Positions 6,624 through 7,644 of a stretch of 7,644 bases of DNA are shown here, piece after piece. The translations under genes and the position numbers were made by a program. The stretch spans positions 1 to 7,644 of the forward strand of contig CABUBY010000081.1 of NCBI GenBank assembly GCA_902489955.1, read 5' to 3'. The notes below the pieces were generated by a model, which searched no databases, was not told the origin of the DNA, and was given only the letters and a program-made list of their open reading frames with translations. Position 1 is the stretch's first letter; the number at the start of each line of letters is the position of its first letter. This stretch comes from an uncultured Collinsella sp. GTDB lineage: Bacteria; Actinomycetota; Coriobacteriia; Coriobacteriales; Coriobacteriaceae.

Positions 6624-7052
6624 TTAGATGACGTAGTCGTAGCCATGGTTGGGAGCGACAAGTTGATCGAGCGTCACGCCGTCGAGGTAGTCGTTGATGA
6701 GCTTGTCCAGGTTCTTCCACACGTCGAGCGTGGGGCACTCGTCCGAACGCGAACAGCCCTTGCAGTCGCCGTCCAGACAGGCGACCGGCGCCAGGCTGCC
6801 CTCGGTCAGGCGCAAGATCTCGCCCACCGTGTACTGCTCGGGCGGGCGCGTGAGCACGTAGCCGCCGCCCTTGCCACGCATGCCCGAGAGCATGTTGGCA
6901 CGTACGAGCGTAGCCAAGATGTTCTCGAGATATTTCTCGGAAATCCCCTGTCGCGCCGCGATCTCTTTGAGCGGGATGCGACCGGCCGCCTGGTGCTCGG
7001 CCAGATCGACCATAACGCGCAGGGCATATCTGCCCTTAGTAGAAACCAACAT
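6624..7052 (-). CDS. Rrf2 family transcriptional regulator with four-cysteine cluster
   Basis: This 142-residue protein is a full-length Rrf2 regulator. It begins with MLVSTKGRYALRVMVDLAEH (1-20), followed by a winged helix-turn-helix: IPLKEIAARQGISEKYLENIL (26-46) as the recognition part and GMRGKGGGYVLTRP (57-70) as the wing. The family dimerisation helix region follows. Cys92, Cys97, Cys100 and Cys106 lie in ACLDGDCKGCSRSDECPT, a spacing of C-x4-C-x2-C-x5-C. IscR uses three cysteines in this region to bind a [2Fe-2S] cluster, so redox or Fe-S sensing is likely here. Bacillus CymR, another Rrf2 member, controls cysteine synthesis together with CysK but lacks this cluster. The gene faces divergent cysK, which suggests control of cysteine or Fe-S metabolism. 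The ATG has AAAGG about 11 nt upstream. A palindrome overlaps its own predicted -10 box, suggesting autoregulation. Confidence 0.92.
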   Translation of the reverse strand: MLVSTKGRYALRVMVDLAEHQAAGRIPLKEIAARQGISEKYLENILATLVRANMLSGMRGKGGGYVLTRPPEQYTVGEILRLTEGSLAPVACLDGDCKGCSRSDECPTLDVWKNLDKLINDYLDGVTLDQLVAPNHGYDYVI

Positions 7053-7083
7053 GTATAGTGCTGCCTTTCGGTCATTTAGTCCG

Positions 7084-7094
7084 TAGAAATTCTA
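7084..7094. promoter_or_regulatory. Candidate operator: palindrome TAGAAATTCTA
   Basis: TAGAA-A-TTCTA is a perfect inverted repeat with one central base. Its right arm is the predicted minus-strand -10 box (TAGAAT, 7094-7089) of the Rrf2 gene. A repressor bound here would block that promoter. It is shorter than the known IscR and CymR boxes, so its link to this Rrf2 protein is an inference from position. Confidence 0.4.
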
Positions 7095-7116
7095 GCCGAA
7101 AAATTGGTTTTGAAAA
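7089..7116 (-). promoter_or_regulatory. Candidate promoter of the Rrf2 gene
   Basis: TTTTCA (7116-7111), a 16-nt spacer and TAGAAT (7094-7089) match sigma-70 consensus at four and five of six positions. Transcription would start near 7082, giving a leader of about 30 nt before the ATG at 7052. Confidence 0.45.
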
Positions 7117-7169
7117 TACCCATTCCCGTCAAGATGGTTAATCGACTCGTAATAATCTTCTATTTCCTA

Positions 7170-7198
7170 TTGCGTTACTAGGCTTTAGTGTCTACTAT
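7170..7198 (+). promoter_or_regulatory. Candidate promoter of cysK
   Basis: TTGCGT (7170-7175), an exact 17-nt spacer and TACTAT (7193-7198) form a plausible sigma-70 promoter. Start of transcription would be near 7205, about 100 nt before the cysK ATG. The spacer contains an inverted repeat, ACTA (7177-7180) with TAGT (7186-7189), that might be part of an operator. Confidence 0.45.
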
Positions 7199-7207
7199 GC
7201 TTGCCAA

Positions 7208-7247
7208 CAGCAAAACGAACAACCCATAAGGTTTGTGGGTTTCGCTG
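7208..7247 (+). other. Stem-loop in the predicted cysK leader
   Basis: AACCCA (7221-7226) pairs with TGGGTT (7236-7241) around a 9-nt loop. The stem can extend through CGA (7216-7218) with TCG (7242-7244) and CAG (7208-7210) with CTG (7245-7247), leaving bulges only on the left side. No T-run follows, so it is not a plain terminator. I recognise no known riboswitch or T-box pattern in it. Confidence 0.4.
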
Positions 7248-7294
7248 CTACACACACCGTAAAACCACACGGTATCCAGTCATTTGAACACTTT

Positions 7295-7300
7295 GGAGGT
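7295..7300 (+). promoter_or_regulatory. Ribosome binding site of cysK
   Basis: GGAGGT lies 5 nt upstream of the ATG at 7306 and fixes this start. Confidence 0.8.
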
Positions 7301-7305
7301 TCATC

Positions 7306-7644
7306 ATGAGCAATGTTTACACGTCCATCGATCAGCTTATCGGCCACACTCCGCTTCTGGAGCTCACTCACTTTGAGGCCGATGAGGACCTCAAGGCCCG
7401 CGTGCTCGTCAAGCTGGAATACTTCAACCCCGCCGGCTCCGTCAAAGACCGCGTCGCCAAGAACATGATCGACGAGGCCGAGAAGGCCGGCAAGCTCGTG
7501 CGCGGCAGCGACTACACCATCATCGAGCCCACGAGCGGCAACACCGGCGTCGGCATCGCCTCGGTGGCGGCTGCCCGCGGCTACAAGGTGATCATCACCA
7601 TGCCCGAGACCATGTCCGTCGAGCGCCGTAAGCTTATGCAGGCA
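7306..7644 (+). CDS. cysK: Cysteine synthase (O-acetylserine sulfhydrylase), 5' part
   Basis: The encoded enzyme makes cysteine from O-acetylserine and sulphide using pyridoxal phosphate. The first 113 codons are visible, about a third of the usual 300-310 residues. They carry the clear family signatures: IDQLIGHTPLLEL (8-20), LVKLEYFNPAGSVKDR (34-49) with Lys47 as the expected PLP Schiff-base lysine, the substrate-binding loop EPTSGNTGVGIA (74-85), and MPETMSVERRKLMQA (99-113). The GSVKDR and TSGNTG motifs together separate it from more distant fold-type II enzymes, and MSVERR is typical of CysK. CysM or a cystathionine beta-synthase-like variant cannot be fully excluded without the C-terminus. 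It is transcribed away from the Rrf2 regulator, which may control it. Confidence 0.93.
   Translation, partial: MSNVYTSIDQLIGHTPLLELTHFEADEDLKARVLVKLEYFNPAGSVKDRVAKNMIDEAEKAGKLVRGSDYTIIEPTSGNTGVGIASVAAARGYKVIITMPETMSVERRKLMQA

Larger units (their letters stand above)
7053..7305. other. 253-bp divergent regulatory region between rrf2-type gene and cysK
   Basis: This stretch is clearly richer in A and T than its neighbours, as expected for a promoter region. From left to right it holds the Rrf2 leader, a palindrome over the Rrf2 -10 box (7084-7094), the Rrf2 -35 (7116-7111), an AT-rich central part (7130-7170), a candidate cysK promoter (7170-7198), and a cysK leader of roughly 100 nt with a stem-loop at 7208-7247. 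I see no gene in it. Confidence 0.7.

Noticed and set aside
6605..6626. Short inverted repeat CCCA...TGGG before the Rrf2 stop
   Set aside because: Only four base pairs with no T-run; expected by chance in GC-rich DNA.
7197..7229. Ten-codon leader frame (MLANSKTNNP) before cysK
   Set aside because: Its ATG overlaps the predicted -10 box, so it would lie upstream of the transcription start, and it has no ribosome binding site. There is no cysteine codon to suggest attenuation.
7205..7305. T-box or known riboswitch in the cysK leader
   Set aside because: At about 100 nt it is too short for a T-box, I see no T-box consensus or terminator/antiterminator pair, and no known riboswitch core is recognisable.
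1..7644. A novel multi-gene system spanning the window
   Set aside because: All six protein-coding genes belong to recognisable housekeeping families in at least five separate transcription units, with terminators and divergent promoters between them. Nothing ties them into one new system.

Overview
The window looks like ordinary chromosome from a GC-rich, anaerobic-type Gram-positive bacterium. A member of the Coriobacteriia (Collinsella or a relative) is my best guess. This rests on the strong G/C bias at third codon positions, the mix of actinobacterial base composition with Firmicutes-like gene families (AddAB/RexAB-type recombination enzymes, a YerC/YecD-type TrpR-like protein), and good AGGAGG-type ribosome binding sites. 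The genus is inferred from impression, not from a search.

Layout. Positions 1-2211 (minus, cut by the left edge) encode an AddA-type UvrD/REP helicase. Immediately upstream in the same operon, 2215-5313 (minus) encodes an AddB/RexB-type partner with a C-terminal PD-(D/E)XK nuclease. The two genes are 3 nt apart, and the addA ribosome binding site lies inside the last codons of addB. Next comes a 183-bp gap holding a terminator, then a small TrpR-like HTH gene (5497-5796, minus). A 324-bp divergent intergenic region with several hairpins separates it from a four-helix membrane protein of the phage-holin-4-2 family (6121-6486, plus). That gene converges on an Rrf2-family regulator (6624-7052, minus) across a strong bidirectional terminator. 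A 253-bp, comparatively AT-rich region then separates the Rrf2 gene from a divergent cysteine synthase gene, cysK (7306 to the right edge, plus).

How the genes fit together. addB-addA make one double-strand-break processing machine: AddA supplies the ATP-driven motor, AddB supplies at least one nuclease active site and a motor-like fold without a visible Walker A motif. The Rrf2-cysK pair resembles other loci where an Rrf2 protein senses cysteine or Fe-S status and controls sulphur assimilation. The Rrf2 protein has a four-cysteine cluster, and a perfect short palindrome overlaps its own predicted -10 box. The TrpR-like and holin-like genes have no clear functional link to the others.

I found no mobile element, CRISPR array, tRNA/rRNA gene or convincing new multi-gene system. 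The points most worth a second look are the apparently eroded Fe-S cysteine set of the AddB-like protein, and the cysteine-rich Rrf2 regulator with its candidate operators facing cysK.
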